Positions 43,274 through 50,639 of a DNA stretch of 64,000 nucleotides are shown one piece after another (position 1 is the first letter of the stretch; each line of letters starts with the position of its first letter). A program made the position numbers and the translations under genes. The notes beneath the pieces were generated by a model. It was given only the letters and a program-made list of their open reading frames with translations, had not been told where the DNA came from and made no database searches. Source of the stretch: a virus; the IMG/VR virus record IMGVR_UViG_3300021962_008356, positions 1-64,000 of that record. One strand, 5' to 3'.

Positions 43274-43671
43274 ACTTTTGCTTTTTGTTTTCTTTGGTAA
43301 TCTTCCAGTGCGGCTTTTAATGCTTCTTCAGCCAAAACACTACAATGTATTTTTACTGGTGGAAGTCCACCCAAAGCTTCAACAATTTGATCGTTGTTGA
43401 AATTTTTTTGTAGATCATCAACGCTTCTACCTTTAATAAGTTCGGTAGCCATTGATGATGCCGCTATGGCACTACCGCAACCAAATGTTTTGAATCTTGC
43501 ATCCGTTACGGTTTTTGTGGCGTCATCAATTTTGAGAGTAATCTTCATGATGTCACCACACGCTGCTGCACCTACTTCTCCAATTGCGTCTGCATCTTTT
43601 ATGTCACCCATGTTTCGTGGGTTCATAAAATGATCCATTACAGTATTGTTGTAAAGTGTATAGCTCTCCAT
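43270..43671 (-). CDS. iscU: IscU/NifU-N-like iron-sulfur cluster scaffold
   Basis: A 133-residue scaffold on which [2Fe-2S] clusters are assembled before transfer to target proteins. All three ligand cysteines are present: Cys38 (GAAACGD, with Asp40), Cys65 (TFGCGSAIAAS) and Cys110 (KIHCSVLAEEAL). LPPVK at 103-107 is the site recognised by the Hsp70 chaperone HscA, so host chaperones could still act on it. Length and motifs match bacterial IscU (about 128 aa). ATG at 43671 is preferred to 43689, whose extra residues (MYSYWC) have no counterpart in the family. Possible clients in this window are the nuclease at 3632 and the radical SAM protein at 36184. Confidence 0.93.
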   Translation of the reverse strand: MESYTLYNNTVMDHFMNPRNMGDIKDADAIGEVGAAACGDIMKITLKIDDATKTVTDARFKTFGCGSAIAASSMATELIKGRSVDDLQKNFNNDQIVEALGGLPPVKIHCSVLAEEALKAALEDYQRKQKAKV

Positions 43672-43681
43672 ACACCAATAA

Positions 43682-44896
43682 CTATACACTTAGTCCAATT
43701 TGAGTCAAGTCATTTTCGACCATCTTAGTGACCAAATTTTCAAACGTGGTTTTTGGATTCCACTGTAGATCTTTACGTGCTCGGTTGCTATTTCCTAGCA
43801 ATAAATCAACCTCGGCTGGACGATAAAACTTTGGATTAATTCTAACAAGTACACTAGCCGCAGCATCGTGCTTTTCAACGGCAGTGGGGGTTAAACTAAA
43901 TTCTTCGCTTGTTCCATGACCATGCCATGCTCCTTCAATACCAGCAGCTTTGAATGCCAGTTCAACAAACTCTTTGATGGTATGAGTTTCGTTGCTGCTC
44001 AACACATATTCTTTGAGATTCTTTACCACAGTATCGTGCCATGCTGGATTGATGTCTCTTGGCAAACACAACGAGCCAGACTTATCATAGTCCTTTATCA
44101 AAGCTTCAACATCGGTACGATACACGTCTTGGTTAAGCATTCGCCAAATACCATCCACAAAGTCTTCGGCATCGCTCCAATCACGCTTGGCATACACATT
44201 ACCAAGTTCAATAGCAGGAAACACTTCTTTGGTCAACAAAGACTGCTTGATACGTGCTACTCCCTTGGTAATCTTACGAGTCACAAACTCTTCACCACGA
44301 CGAGTTCCTTCGTGGTTGAACAACAAACCTTGAACAGCATACATGTTGTAGCTTTCACGATACACCTTCACCAACTGACGTGCAGCACTCTTGCTGGCAC
44401 CGTATGGACTACGAGGACGTGCTGGATGTTCTTCGTCTTGAGGAGTGTAAGCTACGTTGCCATACTCTTCGCTACTACCAGCATTGTAGAATCTACAACT
44501 ACGCTTGTGTTGACGAATAGCTTCCAGAATATGAATCACACCAGTGGTGTTACATTCCCAAGTTTGTGCTGGAAAGTCCCAACTGCTGCCAACGAATGTT
44601 TGAGCAGCTAGGTTGATGAAATAGTCTGGCTGTAATTGTTCAATGGTTTTGCTGATGCTGTGTGCATCACTCAGATCAAAGTTGACCAGCTTAAACCTAG
44701 GCTCGTTTTCAAGGTGCTTGATATTTTCGTGGTTTTTGATACTGAGGCGTCGTGCTCCACCAAAAATGGTATGGTCGGTATTTTTTAGCAAATAGTCAAC
44801 CATATGACTACCATCTTGACCAGTAACGCCTGTTACAAATACAGTCTTCTTGTTGTTCATAAATTGTTTGGCATCCGTGATGTTAAGTATATCCAT
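43682..44896 (-). CDS. gmd: GDP-mannose 4,6-dehydratase
   Basis: Converts GDP-D-mannose to GDP-4-dehydro-6-deoxy-D-mannose, the precursor of GDP-fucose, GDP-rhamnose and related donors. The NADP loop is VFVTGVTGQDGSHM (19-32), followed by FINLAAQTFVGSSW, YNAGSSEEYG, the catalytic SPYGASKSAAR and NHEGTRRGEEFVTRKI, which is diagnostic for GMD. At 404 aa it is longer than bacterial Gmd (about 370), with an insertion near residues 255-285. A GAGGAG at 44904-44909 supports the ATG at 44896 over one at 44860. The likely partner is the reductase at 34487. Confidence 0.95.
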   Translation of the reverse strand: MDILNITDAKQFMNNKKTVFVTGVTGQDGSHMVDYLLKNTDHTIFGGARRLSIKNHENIKHLENEPRFKLVNFDLSDAHSISKTIEQLQPDYFINLAAQTFVGSSWDFPAQTWECNTTGVIHILEAIRQHKRSCRFYNAGSSEEYGNVAYTPQDEEHPARPRSPYGASKSAARQLVKVYRESYNMYAVQGLLFNHEGTRRGEEFVTRKITKGVARIKQSLLTKEVFPAIELGNVYAKRDWSDAEDFVDGIWRMLNQDVYRTDVEALIKDYDKSGSLCLPRDINPAWHDTVVKNLKEYVLSSNETHTIKEFVELAFKAAGIEGAWHGHGTSEEFSLTPTAVEKHDAAASVLVRINPKFYRPAEVDLLLGNSNRARKDLQWNPKTTFENLVTKMVENDLTQIGLSV

Positions 44897-44903
44897 AAGT
44901 TTG

Positions 44904-44909
44904 CTCCTC
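44904..44909 (-). promoter_or_regulatory. Shine-Dalgarno for gmd
   Basis: GAGGAG on the minus strand, 7 bases before the ATG at 44896. It is one of the few near-perfect ribosome sites in the window and decides the start between 44896 and the internal ATG at 44860. Confidence 0.7.
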
Positions 44910-45414
44910 AGACAAGATTATCGTCATCTTCGTCGTCGTCTTCATTTACATAGTCATCGCCAGACAAAGGACGTAATTTATATTTTTTGTTGAACTCAAT
45001 TATATCTTGATTGGTGATTTTGTTCTCCATCAATAGTATCTGTAGAAATATCAAAATCAGTTCTTTGTTGAACTTTTCTTTGTGCAACATTTTGTTGGTG
45101 GCGAACGACATACCCACAATTTTTTGCTTTAGTTTGTCGGGAATGTTTTTGAACGGATCGCTCATTCGTTTGCTTGTTACATTTCCAGCTTGATCAGTTT
45201 TATTTACAATCAACCCTGGTATGGTATCAAAATGCATGGTGTTGCGCATTTTTAGCAATATCATTTGCTGTAGCTTTTCTTTGATTTCATCAGTATTGCT
45301 ACAAGTCTTTTTAAGCTCTGCTCGTATCTTTTTGATATCGCTTTGCTTGACTTTTCTTGCAATATTGAATGCAGTCAGTACACCGTGTTTTGATAGTATG
45401 TGATCAAATTGCAT
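44908..45414 (-). CDS. Hypothetical protein with acidic tail
   Basis: A 168-residue, strongly helical protein (DIKKIRAELKKTCSNTDEI, FNKELILIFLQILLME) ending in a run of Asp and Glu (EDDDEDDDNLV), with no recognised domain. Acidic tails of this sort are found on proteins that mimic DNA or bind basic partners. It lies 2 bases after the HNH-like gene and 11 bases before gmd, whose Shine-Dalgarno overlaps its stop region. It does not look like a glycan enzyme. The function is unknown. Confidence 0.6.
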   Translation of the reverse strand: MQFDHILSKHGVLTAFNIARKVKQSDIKKIRAELKKTCSNTDEIKEKLQQMILLKMRNTMHFDTIPGLIVNKTDQAGNVTSKRMSDPFKNIPDKLKQKIVGMSFATNKMLHKEKFNKELILIFLQILLMENKITNQDIIEFNKKYKLRPLSGDDYVNEDDDEDDDNLV

Positions 45415-45416
45415 GT

Positions 45417-46178
45417 CTAGAACCTTTGTCGTAGTATTTTTTTACTATCTTGTAGTATATCTGGATCAAATATCTTTGGTCCTTTGCTGATATAGCCTTT
45501 GCCACATGTGAATGTGCAGTTGTAGCATAGCAGTTTCAAATTCTCCAACTTGTGGTTTTTGTTGTTGCCATCTTCAAAGTTTAGCAACAATGGCAATTTA
45601 CCATCTGTAATTCTGCGTTGACCATATCCGCATTGCTCGCACTCTGGTTTTTTTGTACCAGATCTTATCAATTTATCTTTGAGTCGATGTACTGGAAACT
45701 CTGGATGCAATCCTTGAAGTATGTCTGCCAGTGGGTATTTTCCTTTGTGTGGATCTATTGGACCTCTACCAAGTTCATGTGGTTCTTTCTTTTTGATAGG
45801 CCAACCAGGCGTTTTATGTATGCCGTATAGTCGTGCGTATTTTTTGAAGGTGGGATAGCTTACTCCCAAACGCCGTGCTGCTTTTTTAGCACTGCTGCTT
45901 TTGTCAAGTGCTTCTTGCACTTCGTGTTGCAGCAGTGGTTTGGTTTGAGGTCCGTGATTTTCACGTTTTGGATACAACTGCTCGCTGAACTCTTTGTCCA
46001 AGTGTGGTATTTCCACACCACGTTCTTTGAGAATTTTGTATTGATCCAACTCTTGACGTACTTCGTCACCAATGTTACTGAGACTATATAGCTTTTCTAC
46101 TTTATCTTTGAGTGCTTCAAGCTCGGCAAGTTTTTGGGTTATTTCTGCTACATCGAATAATTTTTGCGGTCCACTCAT
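45417..46178 (-). CDS. HNH-like zinc nuclease with coiled coil and helix-turn-helix
   Basis: A 253-residue protein in three parts. The first 60 residues form a coiled coil (ITQKLAELEALKDKVEKLY). Residues about 90-120 look like a helix-turn-helix (SSAKKAARRLGVSYPTFKKY). The C-terminal part holds C-x2-C (ECEQCGYG) and a later CYNCTFTCG around NFEDGNNKNHKLENLKLL, the beta-beta-alpha metal fold of HNH nucleases in which the usual catalytic His is replaced by the NFEDG segment. It may be a homing-type or DNA-processing nuclease, or a DNA-binding protein with a degenerate HNH site. It lies 2-3 bases from both neighbours. Confidence 0.65.
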   Translation of the reverse strand: MSGPQKLFDVAEITQKLAELEALKDKVEKLYSLSNIGDEVRQELDQYKILKERGVEIPHLDKEFSEQLYPKRENHGPQTKPLLQHEVQEALDKSSSAKKAARRLGVSYPTFKKYARLYGIHKTPGWPIKKKEPHELGRGPIDPHKGKYPLADILQGLHPEFPVHRLKDKLIRSGTKKPECEQCGYGQRRITDGKLPLLLNFEDGNNKNHKLENLKLLCYNCTFTCGKGYISKGPKIFDPDILQDSKKILRQRF

Positions 46179-46181
46179 AAA

Positions 46182-46541
46182 TTACATCCTTTTGAGTGAC
46201 GCAGACATAGGTTCTGTGGCCAAATCTACTTCAATGTTTTTCATAAACGTATCTCGCAACAATGCTGCTCTGGCTGGCATACCAGCATTGAGCAACACTT
46301 TGTATGTGTTGATATAGCGTTCTTGACTGGATGTGTTATCCAGATTTTTACACACCATTACTGGATTAACATGCAAGTCGTCATAGGGCTGCAATGTTTG
46401 AACTTTTTGTTCCATTGCTTGGGTACATGCTTCAATATAAGGATCATCGAAAATATCATGATTCACTTTGACGCATGTATACCAGTCACCAGTCAAAACT
46501 TTGTAGTTGCCAATATTGCTATTGTTTGTTTTCTTTGACAT
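46182..46541 (-). CDS. Hypothetical protein
   Basis: A 119-residue protein with no recognised domain (YKVLTGDWYTCVKVNHDIFD, QERYINTYKVLLNAGMPARA). It has Cys residues at about 23, 39 and 63 that do not form a clear metal site. It overlaps the 3' end of the helicase gene by 23 bases, with no later ATG near the start, so the overlap appears real. It is cotranscribed with the helicase and the HNH-like gene. The function is unknown. Confidence 0.6.
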   Translation of the reverse strand: MSKKTNNSNIGNYKVLTGDWYTCVKVNHDIFDDPYIEACTQAMEQKVQTLQPYDDLHVNPVMVCKNLDNTSSQERYINTYKVLLNAGMPARAALLRDTFMKNIEVDLATEPMSASLKRM

Positions 46542-48144
46542 AGGTTAAATCTCCATCATTCAATAAGTCTAGGTTTTCTAGTTTCTGATTAACTATTTTG
46601 CATACTTGTTCTTCGACTGTATTCGCTACGAACACAATCTTTTGTACGCTCTTTGTTTTTGCACTATCACGCCATACACGACCCGTGCTTTGACGCATCA
46701 ACACAGCAGAATATGATGGGCATATCAATGCCAATCGTGCATACGTGCCGTTCAAGTCATGCAAACTTAGACCAGCACCTCCTGCCGCAATGTTCACCAA
46801 AATTACTCGCTCTTTGTCGGCTTGAAAATCGTCAATTGCTTGCTGACGCTTTTTGTCGCTAACAACACCATTCACAATACATTTGGTATTGAGACGTTCG
46901 CTCAATGCATTGATGGTTTCTGTGAAATTGCAGAATACCACGATGCTCATATTGTTTTCCAAACCGTCTTCAATCATTTCCAACAACAATGGAACTTTCA
47001 ACATTTCCACTTTTTGACGAGCACGTAGTATCGCAGTCAGTTCGGTGCTCTTTTTGTCTTTCTTTACCAATCTTTCAAGTCTCAAAAGCTCAAGACGCAT
47101 TTCATCATAAGCAGCATTGATTTTCTTTTGAGCTTCTTCTTCCATGTCATAGCACTCGGCAATGATTTCACTGACTGGAAAGTTGGGAATAGTATCACGG
47201 CTCAAACGTACACCACGGTTTACAAAAATGTCTTCGTGAAGTTTCTTAAGAGCAGTTTTGTCGCCAGTAAACTCCATACCAAAGCGTCCACGAATCACGC
47301 CATGTTTGTATGCCCAATCGTAATACTGCTGATTGTTTTTGAATAGCTTGATGCCTTGACCAACCGTGCGCAACTCAAGAGGATTGGTTGCCATGGTAGC
47401 ACTGCAAAACAACATTTTGTAGCCAGCCTTGAGAGCAGCAATGCAAGTTTCACTGTTTTTGGTTTTGGCGTTTTTGAGCTTTTGTGCTTCATCCCACACA
47501 ATCAATGTGTTTTTGGGAACCTTCCACACAAACTCTTTTCTGCGAGTGTCACGACGTTTGACATAGCTGGCAATCAAACTGTCTGTTTTACCGATGCGTA
47601 GGCTTTCATAGTTAATGACAGCTATACACTTACCCCACATTTTGAAGTGGTTCTTGAGTACACGCCTCCAGCTTTCCATAACAGCCTTTGGACATACAAC
47701 CAATATGTCCATATTCAACTCTCTGGCAACAGCACATGCAGTATAGGTTTTGCCTACCCCCACGTCGCTTCCATCAACGGCAGCACCCCATTTTTGTATG
47801 GATGCCACGATCTTGCTTACAGCATCGACTTGCCAAGGACGCAGACCATCCTTGTGTTTTACTTCATAGTGAGGTAGTGGTTCCACCTTTTTGTCTGGAG
47901 TTGTTCCAGCGGTGGATTTGTTGGAAAACTCTTCTGGGCTAGATTTTGACTCAATCAATACCCAATGTTCGTCTCGCTTCAATACGGCAAAACCTTTGTC
48001 TTTCATGGCAAACTTGTTGACTTTCCACCATGAAAAAAAGTGTGGACGGTATTGAATCGGAATTACCCACTCACGTATATAGTAGGTTTGTCCGTCGGCG
48101 TCGTACTTAATTGGATCTGACCATTTAATGTCAAGATTTATCAT
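46519..48144 (-). CDS. SNF2/superfamily 2 DNA helicase-like ATPase
   Basis: A 541-residue SF2 helicase of the SNF2-like branch. An N-terminal region of about 100 residues precedes the core. The motifs follow in order: SDVGVGKTYTA (Walker A, near 126-136), a VVCPKAVMESWRRVLKNHF strand (Ia), VWDEAQKLKN (II), FCSATMATNP (III), FCNFTETINALSERL (IV), INAAGGAGLSL-type VNIAAGGAGLSLHDL (V) and RQSTGRVWR (VI). It probably remodels DNA or replication forks, a role filled by UvsW or Dda in T4. It is transcribed with small unknown genes on either side. Confidence 0.9.
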   Translation of the reverse strand: MINLDIKWSDPIKYDADGQTYYIREWVIPIQYRPHFFSWWKVNKFAMKDKGFAVLKRDEHWVLIESKSSPEEFSNKSTAGTTPDKKVEPLPHYEVKHKDGLRPWQVDAVSKIVASIQKWGAAVDGSDVGVGKTYTACAVARELNMDILVVCPKAVMESWRRVLKNHFKMWGKCIAVINYESLRIGKTDSLIASYVKRRDTRRKEFVWKVPKNTLIVWDEAQKLKNAKTKNSETCIAALKAGYKMLFCSATMATNPLELRTVGQGIKLFKNNQQYYDWAYKHGVIRGRFGMEFTGDKTALKKLHEDIFVNRGVRLSRDTIPNFPVSEIIAECYDMEEEAQKKINAAYDEMRLELLRLERLVKKDKKSTELTAILRARQKVEMLKVPLLLEMIEDGLENNMSIVVFCNFTETINALSERLNTKCIVNGVVSDKKRQQAIDDFQADKERVILVNIAAGGAGLSLHDLNGTYARLALICPSYSAVLMRQSTGRVWRDSAKTKSVQKIVFVANTVEEQVCKIVNQKLENLDLLNDGDLTYVKENKQ

Positions 48145-48150
48145 ATCCCA

Positions 48151-48453
48151 TCAGTCGCCCATCTCATTGCGATACTTGGCGTTACGAGCGTGTTCGTGAA
48201 TATTGCAACGCTTATAACGACCTTCTTTGTTGATCACACCAATCTCAAGCTTGTCAGCCATCAATTCGGTAAAATATACACCTTGTGGATCATCATAACC
48301 ATGTCCCAAGCTCACCATTTCCAACATAAAACCCTTGCGGTCTTGTCGGGTAATCTTGCGGCATAGTTGCTCAAGTGTGGCTACAACTTCTGGCACTGTT
48401 GAACATTGCCATACTGTATTCTTTGCATTGTCTTTGATATAGTAACGACTCAT
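48151..48453 (-). CDS. Hypothetical protein upstream of helicase
   Basis: A 100-residue protein (YYIKDNAKNTVWQCSTVPEV, MVSLGHGYDDPQGVYF) without a recognised domain. It lies 6 bases before the helicase gene and is the first gene of its operon. A CTATTTATA box on the minus strand at 48475-48483 is 21 bases before its ATG. The short, mixed alpha/beta sequence has the ordinary composition of small T4-like early proteins. The function is unknown. Confidence 0.65.
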   Translation of the reverse strand: MSRYYIKDNAKNTVWQCSTVPEVVATLEQLCRKITRQDRKGFMLEMVSLGHGYDDPQGVYFTELMADKLEIGVINKEGRYKRCNIHEHARNAKYRNEMGD

Positions 48454-48474
48454 AATATGAACTTATTTTTACCC

Positions 48475-48483
48475 TATAAATAG
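48475..48483 (-). promoter_or_regulatory. CTATTTATA box for the helicase operon
   Basis: CTATTTATA on the minus strand, 21 bases before the ATG at 48453. No plus-strand gene follows it to the right before 48993, so it marks the minus-strand direction. It gives the longest leader of any box in the window. Confidence 0.5.
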
Positions 48484-48527
48484 GCGTAAAGCAAGAACTA
48501 TTCATATTATAATTTCAATTGAAACTG

Positions 48528-48899
48528 TTAGTCGTTTTCAATTGGTACTGGTGAATACATGTCTCGCTCGGTTTGACTACGAGTGGTTTCAAGATACTGT
48601 ATCAGTCTATTGAATAGATCGTTGGCTATTTCTTCGATCCAGTCATTTGCTTTGTAGTCGGTGGTACTTAAACCTGCGTGAATAGAACGAATGTTGCCTT
48701 TGGCGAATTCATTGCGTAGAAACTGAATAAGATCTTGACGAAACGCTTTACCGTGTTCGATTTGGAATATCTCATGTAAAGGCTGTTGTTGTTTGCGAAT
48801 CGCCAACCATTTGGATACAGCGGTTTTCAATCCTACGATGCGTGGTTTTCCACGATACACTTGATTGATGCTGCGTTCATATTTACGATAGATATCCAT
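48528..48899 (-). CDS. Hypothetical protein
   Basis: A 123-residue basic, helical protein (YRKYERSINQVYRGKPRIVG, KANDWIEEIANDLFNRLIQYL). No domain is recognised. It has its own CTATTTATA box 7 bases before the start and a 74-base gap after it before the next gene, so it is probably expressed alone or read through into the helicase operon. The gap at 48454-48527 contains only the downstream box. The function is unknown. Confidence 0.6.
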   Translation of the reverse strand: MDIYRKYERSINQVYRGKPRIVGLKTAVSKWLAIRKQQQPLHEIFQIEHGKAFRQDLIQFLRNEFAKGNIRSIHAGLSTTDYKANDWIEEIANDLFNRLIQYLETTRSQTERDMYSPVPIEND

Positions 48900-48906
48900 G
48901 TTCTAG

Positions 48907-48915
48907 TATAAATAG
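48907..48915 (-). promoter_or_regulatory. CTATTTATA box
   Basis: CTATTTATA on the minus strand, ending 7 bases before the ATG at 48899. Short or absent leader predicted. Confidence 0.6.
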
Positions 48916-48968
48916 AAAAAGATAAACGTAGATTGCGGTGAAATTCTGATAAATCCAGACGCTTGCTG

Positions 48969-48977
48969 ATATTTATA
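48969..48977 (+). promoter_or_regulatory. ATATTTATA box
   Basis: ATATTTATA ending 15 bases before the ATG at 48993, the plus-strand partner of the divergent box at 48907. Confidence 0.5.
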
Positions 48978-48992
48978 TTTACTACGTGATAT

Positions 48993-49376
48993 ATGCCACT
49001 AAAATATGACATCGTAATTCCGCAACGTGACCCGTTGAACACAAAGTTCTTGGAGCGTGTCATTTCGGGATCAAATTTGATTCTGCAAACCAACGCTGAA
49101 GGTGTGTTGGTTGGTAGCACTAACCTACCCCCTTACAACTTTTCTGGCAGCGCAATCAGTGCATCTGGTTTGTTTGTACAAGGTCCAACCACTTTACAAG
49201 GACCGCTTACAGCACAAACTGGTTCGTTTACCAGTATCGTTTTCAACGCTGGAGCAATTCCACCAGCAACCAGCAATTCGTTTGGCTTTCCAGGCGAACT
49301 AAGAACTGATGACAATTTTCTGTATTTGCATCTAAACGGAAAGTGGAAACGTGCTCCGTTCAATCTATTCAACTGA
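48993..49376 (+). CDS. Probable virion (tail or fibre) protein
   Basis: A 127-residue protein with beta-rich, repetitive Ser/Thr/Gly sequence (SGSAISASGLFVQGPTTLQG, LTAQTGSFTSIVFN) and an ending FLYLHLNGKWKRAPF. These are the features of small tail, baseplate or fibre-tip proteins in T4-like phages, which often pair repeated T-G-S strands with a C-terminal WKR segment. It stands alone on the plus strand between minus-strand accessory genes. Its 3' end overlaps the small gene at 49365 by 12 bases. The assignment is by sequence style only. Confidence 0.6.
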   Translation: MPLKYDIVIPQRDPLNTKFLERVISGSNLILQTNAEGVLVGSTNLPPYNFSGSAISASGLFVQGPTTLQGPLTAQTGSFTSIVFNAGAIPPATSNSFGFPGELRTDDNFLYLHLNGKWKRAPFNLFN

Positions 49377-49550
49377 GAAAAAGTTGACGGTAAAGTTTCG
49401 CATCATATTGTTGAAAAATCTCTCAACGGACTTGCGGTGCGGAATGCGTTTGCGAGTTTCTTTCAAATAGAATTTAACCAAATCTGGAGAAAGTTCTATT
49501 GTTTCTCCATCGACGGTTATTTGCATTGGTTTACGACGATGCGAGGGCAT
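49365..49550 (-). CDS. Small hypothetical protein
   Basis: A 61-residue basic protein (ITVDGETIELSPDLVKFYL, ETRKRIPHRKSVERFFNNMM) with no known domain. The two parts look like a short beta hairpin and two helices, a plausible small DNA- or RNA-binding fold. The ATG lies in the loop of a 10-bp inverted repeat (49538-49573), so initiation may be controlled by RNA structure. A downstream ATG (MQITVDG) is an alternative start. The function is unknown. Confidence 0.55.
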   Translation of the reverse strand: MPSHRRKPMQITVDGETIELSPDLVKFYLKETRKRIPHRKSVERFFNNMMRNFTVNFFSVE

Positions 49551-49573
49551 ATTATTACATATACCCTCGCATC
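49538..49573 (-). repeat. 10-bp inverted repeat around a start codon
   Basis: On the minus strand GATGCGAGGG and its exact complement flank a 16-base AT-rich loop whose last three bases are the ATG of the 49365 gene. It lies between that gene and the HNH gene upstream, so it could also act as the end of the HNH transcript. No T-run is present. Confidence 0.6.
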
Positions 49574-49592
49574 TGGAAACGTTTTGAAAAAC

Positions 49593-50240
49593 TTACTTCT
49601 TGATCAAGAAATGTTCCCAATCAACGTGCTTTGCGTCCTGAATCAATGCATAGACTGGAACTGGCGCAGGAGCGAATGGCTTGCGAGTCAACTTAAGACC
49701 CACTTCGCTGTTGAGCTTGTTTCCCTTCTTTGAATTGACATCCTTGGCACACAGCACCAAGTTTTCCCAACTGTCAGCACCACCCTTGCTTCGTGGCAGA
49801 ACGTGGTCAACAGTTGCGCTGTGGCGGTCAATCTTGCGACCCGTGTACTGGCAGATACCATTGTCACGGTTGTAGATTGCCTCCTTGCTTGGCTTACCTT
49901 TGAACTGCTTCACGGGCATCTTGTTAAAATTGGTTGCAATGATAACAGTAGGCACACGAATAGCAAGTCTCTGAGTATGAATCACCAAGTCCCAACTGCG
50001 AATTGGCAATTTAACCCATTCGCTCCAAGGAACCGGAATCATGCTCTTTGGTTCGCCAAGCAACGGCTCACCGTTTGCATCAACGTCATAGTCGATGTCG
50101 ATAGCCAAGCTACTAGGATCGCCGTTGGCATCGCAACCGCAAAGGTCCACGATAGCGTCCTTGACGGTCTTGTAGCCCACAGGCTGCCAGTTGGCATTGA
50201 GGTTAAGGCAAATAGCCTTGTTTGCAATAGAGGTTTCCAT
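49593..50240 (-). CDS. HNH endonuclease
   Basis: A 215-residue HNH nuclease. The metal-binding fold is CQYTGRK, then ATVDHVLPRSKGGADSW and ENLVLCAKDVNSKKG near 130-165, with the His, Asn and second His-like positions filled as in McrA-type and phage HNH enzymes. The N-terminal 100 residues are an acidic beta-rich domain of unknown role (LNANWQPVGYKTVKDAIVDL). It may be a free-standing homing nuclease or one used against competing DNA. An AAAGGAAG ribosome site and a TTGACG promoter precede the ATG at 50240. Confidence 0.88.
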   Translation of the reverse strand: METSIANKAICLNLNANWQPVGYKTVKDAIVDLCGCDANGDPSSLAIDIDYDVDANGEPLLGEPKSMIPVPWSEWVKLPIRSWDLVIHTQRLAIRVPTVIIATNFNKMPVKQFKGKPSKEAIYNRDNGICQYTGRKIDRHSATVDHVLPRSKGGADSWENLVLCAKDVNSKKGNKLNSEVGLKLTRKPFAPAPVPVYALIQDAKHVDWEHFLIKK

Positions 50241-50250
50241 AACTTCCTTT

Positions 50251-50278
50251 AGTGTATCAGCTTTTTATAGTTCGTCAA
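50251..50278 (-). promoter_or_regulatory. Sigma-70-like promoter for the HNH gene
   Basis: On the minus strand TTGACG (50273-50278), a 16-base spacer and TACACT (50251-50256), with the ATG 10 bases further on. The -35 overlaps the last codons of the upstream GIY-YIG gene. It has the same 16-base spacing as the other TTGACA promoters here. Confidence 0.6.
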
Positions 50279-50586
50279 GCAACAATTTTTTCGTTGTCCA
50301 AAGTTTCATCCAACCGTGCTTTTGCCACACCCAAATCAACACGATACCATTCGTTTTTGATGTCGGTGGCAAAATACTTCATGTTTTCCTTGATTTTTTT
50401 CTCAGCAGCATAGCAATCTGGATGATAAACATAGTATTCCATCGCAAAATCTCGGTGCGGACTGCTGGTTTGGTAGGTACGCAAACGTGCAGCAACATTG
50501 GTTGTAACCCCAATTTTGTAATAATTAGGGAAATTAGTGTTGCTAATGATATAAATAAACCCTTCTTTGGAACGCTGCTTACTCAT
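50275..50586 (-). CDS. GIY-YIG/T5orf172-like nuclease domain protein
   Basis: A 103-residue protein with GFIYIISNTNFPNYYKIGV at 9-27, followed by a TTNVAARLRTYQTSSP helix, where IYI and YKIGV take the GIY and YIG places and Arg is the usual catalytic residue. YYVYHPDCYAAEKKI supplies the Glu. This is the T5orf172/MUG113 branch of the GIY-YIG superfamily. It is small enough to be a bare nuclease domain. It lies next to the HNH gene. A CTACTTATT box ends 3 bases before its ATG. Confidence 0.82.
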   Translation of the reverse strand: MSKQRSKEGFIYIISNTNFPNYYKIGVTTNVAARLRTYQTSSPHRDFAMEYYVYHPDCYAAEKKIKENMKYFATDIKNEWYRVDLGVAKARLDETLDNEKIVA

Positions 50587-50589
50587 GCT

Positions 50590-50598
50590 AATAAGTAG
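50590..50598 (-). promoter_or_regulatory. CTACTTATT box (variant)
   Basis: CTACTTATT on the minus strand, ending 3 bases before the ATG at 50586. One base differs from the CTATTTATT form, and the 3-base spacing matches 37798 and 54171. Confidence 0.4.
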
Positions 50599-50639
50599 TC
50601 AACTACGTCCAAAGAAGGGTTGGGTGTTTTATTTATGTC

